Of a stretch of 64,000 bases of DNA, positions 60,810 to 64,000 are shown piece after piece. The stretch lies in the NCBI GenBank assembly GCA_963747425.1, contig CAVVFJ010000008.1:734580-798579 (forward strand). Direction: 5' to 3'. The stretch comes from DASUPK01 sp963747425. Lineage in GTDB: Bacteria; Actinomycetota; Thermoleophilia; Solirubrobacterales; 70-9. Below the pieces are notes generated by a model. The model searched no databases. It worked only from the letters and a program-made list of their open reading frames with translations, and had not been told where the DNA came from. The position numbers and the translations under genes were made by a program. Positions within the stretch are counted from its first letter, which is position 1. The number at the start of each line of letters is the position of its first letter.

Positions 60810-62146
60810 CTGACCTCTCCTCAGACCCGGTACGCCAAGTCCGGCGACGCCTCGATCGCCTATCAGGTCGTTGGCGATGGGCCGATCGACCTGGTCCTCG
60901 TGCTCGGCTTTTCGACCCACCTCGAGCTCCAGTGGGAGTCCCCCCGATGGCTCACTTCTTCGAGCGGCTCAGCTCGTTCTCGCGCCTGATCACCTTCGAC
61001 AAGCGCGGCAACGGGTTGTCCGACCCGGTCGCCGAGGTGCCGACCCTGGAGCTTCGGATCGACGACGTCCGGGCGGTGATGGACGCCGCCGGCTCCGAGC
61101 GCGCGGCCCTCTTCGGGATCTCCGAGGGCGGGCCGATGAGCGTGCTGTTCGCCGCCAGCCACCCCGAACGGGTGTCGGCACTGGTGCTCCACGGAGCGAT
61201 GGGGCGCACCACCGAGGCGCCCGACTACCCCTGGGCCTCGCCCGCCGAGGCACTTCGCGAGTCCGCCGCCGAGTTCATCGCCCCCTACTGGGGTCAGGAC
61301 GCGGAGGGGATGGTCGAGCTCTTCGCCCCGAGCTTCGCGGGCAATCCCGAGGCCGTCGAGTTCACCGCCCGCATGGAGCGCTCCTCCGCGAGTCCGGCGA
61401 TGGTCCAGCAGATCTTCGAGATGTTCCTCGACATCGATGTCCGAGAGATCCTGCCGACGATTCAGGTCCCGACGCTGGTCATCCACCGGCATGGAGACCG
61501 GGTCGTCTATCGACGCGCAGGCGAGGAGCTCGCCGAGCAGATCCCGGGGGCCCGGTACGTGGAGCTGCCGGGGATCGACCATCTGCCCTGGGCGGGCGAC
61601 ATGGACGCCGTGGTCGGCGAGATCGAGGAGTTCCTGACCGGCGCCCGCTCGGTCGTCGAGCCCGATCGCGTGCTGGCGACGGTGATGTTCACGGACATCT
61701 GCGGCTCGACGGAGAGAGCGGCGGAGCTCGGAGATGCGCGCTGGCGCGAGCAGCTCGCGAGGCATCAGGGCGAGGTGCGGCAGGAGCTCGAACGGTTCAG
61801 GGGACGGGAGGTGAAGACCCTCGGCGACGGCTGCCTCGCCACCTTCGACGGCCCTGCACGGGCGATTCGCTGCGGGGCCGCGATCGCCGAGACGGCCCGC
61901 TCGATCGGGCTGGAGGTGCGCATCGGGCTCCACTCGGGCGAGGTCGAGGTGATGGACGATGACGTCGGCGGTATCGCGGTCCACATCGCCGCGCGCGTCG
62001 GAGCCTTGGCCGGGCCGGGGGAGGTGCTCGTCACCAGCACCGTCAAGGATCTGGTCGCCGGATCCGGGATTCCATTCGAGGAGCGCGGCGCGCACGAGCT
62101 CAAGGGCATCCCCGACGAGTGGCGGCTCTTTGCTGCAGTCCCCTGA
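60810..62146 (+). CDS. Alpha/beta-hydrolase fused to class III adenylate cyclase (frameshifted)
   Basis: About 446 residues once the frame is corrected. The hydrolase part opens TRYAKSGDASIAYQVVGDGP, has FDKRGNGLSD, nucleophile Ser in FGISEGGP and catalytic His in GIDHLPWAGD. The cyclase part (about 295-440) has MFTDICGSTERA, REVKTLGDGCLATFDGP and VHIAARVGA. One C is missing from the run at 60940-60945 (C6 where seven are needed to join QWES to PPMAHFFERL). The 5' part reads in one frame and everything after 60947 in another. The true start is unclear: TACGAT at 60788 suggests initiation near 60804-60810. Confidence 0.7.
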
Positions 62147-62154
62147 GAGGCCGC

Positions 62155-63985
62155 TCAGCCGACCCGCGCGGCCTGGCGGGCCGCCTTCACCCGGCCGGTG
62201 CGGTCGAGCAGCGCCTTCCGCGGCCGCACCGACTCCGGCGTGATCTCGACGCACTCGTCCTCGCGGATGAACTCGATCGCCTCCTCCAGCGAGAGGCGCT
62301 TGGCCGGCACCAGCTTGACCATCTCGTCGGCCGACGCCGCCCGGACGTTGGTCTGCTGCTTCTCCTTGATCGCGTTGACGTCGATGTCCTCGGCGCGCGA
62401 GTTCTCGCCGACGATCATGCCCTCGTAGACGTCCTCGCCCGGGCCGACGAAGAGCATGCCGCGCTCCTGCAGGCCGAAGAGCGCGAAGGCGGCGGTCTTC
62501 CCCTGGCGGTCGGCGACCAGCGAGCCGGTCGGCCGCATCCGCAGGTCGCCGGCCCAGGGCTCCCAGCGGTCGAAGACGTGGTGCATCAGGCCGGTGCCGC
62601 GGGTCTCGGTCAGGAACTCGGTCCGGAAGCCGATCAGCCCGCGCGCCGGCACCAGGAACTCGAGGCGGACCCAGCCGGTCGAGTGGTTGATCATCTGCTC
62701 CATCCGCCCCTTGCGCACCGCGAGCGCCTGGGTGACGACGCCGACGAAGTCCTCGGGCACGTCGATCGAGAGGAGCTCGACCGGCTCGCAGAGCTTGCCG
62801 TCGACCTCGCGGGTCAGCACCTGCGGCTGGCCGGCGGTGAGCTCGAACCCCTCGCGCCGCATCAGCTCCAGCAGCACGACCAGCTGCAGCTCGCCGCGCC
62901 CCTCGATCTCCCAGACCTCGGGCCGCTCGGTGTCGCGCACCCGGATCGAGACGTTCCCGACCAGCTCCTGGTCGAGGCGGTCGCGGATCTGACGCGCCGT
63001 CAGGCTGCGAGCCCTCCTTGCCCGCCAGCGGCGAGGTGTTGATCCCGACCGTGATCGAGAGCGAGGGCTCGTCCACCGTGATCACCGGCAGCGGCCGCGG
63101 GTCCTCGGGATCGGCGAGCGTCTCCCCGATCGTCACGTCGGGCAGGCCGGCGACGGCGATGATCTCGCCGGGCCCGGCCTCGGTGGCCTCCACCCGCTCG
63201 AGCGCCTCGGTCACGTAGAGGTTGCTGACCGTCGCGTTGGAGATCTCGCCGTTCGCGCGGCACCAGGCGATCCGCTGCCCGTCGCGAATCGTCCCGTTCC
63301 GCACCCGGCAGAGCGCGAGCCTCCCTACATAAGGGGACGCGTCCAGGTTGGTGACGTGCGCCTGCAGCGGCGCGCCCTCCTCGTACTCGGGCGCCGGGAT
63401 CCGCTCCAGCACCAGGTCGAGGAGGGGGGAGAGGTCGGTGCCCTCGTCGCCCTCCTCCAGCGACGCCCAGCCGGCCCGGGCGTTCGTGTAGACGATCGGA
63501 AAGTCGATCTGCGACTCGTCGGCATCGAGGTCGAGGAAGAGCTCATAGACCTCATCGACCACCTCGCCGATCCGGGCATCGGGCCGATCGACCTTGTTCA
63601 CCACCAGGATCACCGGCAGATGGGCCTCGAGCGCCTTGCGGAGCACGAAGCGCGTCTGGGGGAGGGGCCCCTCGGAGGCGTCGACGAGGAGCAGCACCCC
63701 GTCGACCATCGTCAGCCCGCGCTCGACCTCCCCACCGAAGTCCGCATGCCCGGGCGTGTCGATGATGTTGAGCTTGGTCTCCCCGTACCGAACGGCCGTG
63801 TTCTTGGCGAGGATCGTGATCCCCTTCTCCCGCTCGAGATCCATGGAGTCCATGACCCGCTCGGCGACGTCCTGCCCGGACCGAAAGGCGCCGGACTGCC
63901 AGAGCATGGCGTCGACGAGCGTCGTCTTGCCATGGTCGACGTGGGCGATGATCGCGACGTTGCGGAGGTCGGAGCGGCGGGGCAT
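62155..63985 (-). CDS. typA: GTP-binding translation regulator TypA/BipA (frameshifted)
   Basis: 610 codons with one extra base. The N-terminal GTPase domain has AHVDHGKTT (G1), REKGITI (G2), DTPGHADF (G3) and NKVDRPDA (G4). The C-terminal half contains TERPEVWEIEGRGELQLVVLLE, the EF-G-like domains and RGLIGFRTEFLTETRGTG. At 63007 an extra base breaks the frame between SPLAGKEGS and SLTARQIRDRLDQE; removing it restores an uninterrupted protein of normal length (about 609 residues). Because TypA is a ribosome-associated housekeeping GTPase, the shift is probably a sequence error. Start ATG 63985; the next gene lies outside the window. Confidence 0.85.
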
Positions 63986-64000
63986 GGGGCGCGGGATGGT

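Noticed and set aside
60863..63985. A single 1,040-residue minus-strand protein starting as TypA.
   Set aside because: After the frameshift at 63007 the frame runs by chance through non-TypA sequence and antisense to the cyclase. The true TypA C-terminus is in another frame (62155-63006).

Overview
The window reads as a chromosomal segment of a high-GC actinobacterium, most likely class Thermoleophilia (Solirubrobacterales-like). Support for this: very high GC; frequent GTG/TTG starts; the housekeeping orders metG-tatD-rsmA-ispE and glmU-prs ... rplY-pth ... mfd ... mazG-eno-ftsB; actinobacterial families such as R2lox and HAMP-linked class III cyclases; and csrA, unusual for most Actinobacteria. 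Taxonomy is inferred from gene content and family resemblance only. No prophage, insertion sequence, integrase, CRISPR array or rRNA was seen. There is no gene-free stretch longer than about 300 bases.

Layout. 1-5.9 kb: end of metG, two secreted proteins, then tatD-rsmA-ispE-DedA/PAP2 with overlapping ends. 6-12.2 kb: a CdaR/PucR-type regulator convergent with a GH15 glucoamylase/trehalase-like enzyme, tRNA-Gln, a GlxA-type regulator with a DJ-1/PfpI enzyme, and an epoxide-hydrolase-like protein. 12.2-28 kb: dense housekeeping block (glmU, prs, GDPD, UbiB-type kinase, rplY, pth, crotonase, DHA2 transporter, mfd, SurA-like foldase, mazG, eno, ftsB-like). 28-37.3 kb: four tandem paralogous polytopic GT-C-like proteins, joined by overlaps or fusions. 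37.3-45 kb: small regulators and enzymes (HTH/acidic/Arg-rich protein, csrA, thermonuclease, class I aldolase, YbdK-type ligase, HxlR regulator, rhomboid-fold pseudoprotease, O-methyltransferase, GNAT, dienelactone hydrolase). 45-64 kb: R2lox oxidase, an ECF sigma factor fused to a zinc-finger/membrane/extracytoplasmic tail, a divergent MFS-marR pair, tRNA-Leu, a membrane adenylate cyclase, a ThDP enzyme, two paralogous zinc-ribbon proteins around a UPF0104 membrane protein, a DEAD-box helicase, a processive GT2, a VapBC pair, a hydrolase-cyclase and typA.

Cross-cutting signals. (1) A roughly 31-base hairpin element, consensus AAACGGGTTGCGC-loop-GCGCACCCTCGCA, occurs four times. It has a bulged T and one compensatory base change; two copies lie inside genes and two between genes. 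(2) More than ten genes have a TANNNT hexamer exactly 6-7 bases before the start codon, the signature of leaderless mRNAs; this also settles several starts. (3) Three otherwise intact genes (the first GT-C paralogue, the hydrolase-cyclase and typA) each carry a single-base frameshift. Because typA is a housekeeping gene, indel errors in the underlying sequence are the most economical explanation. (4) Several operator-like repeats sit on promoters, the clearest being three CAAGGATNATC copies at exact 18-base spacing between the MFS and marR genes.

Functions are assigned from recognisable family motifs read by eye. No database search was possible.
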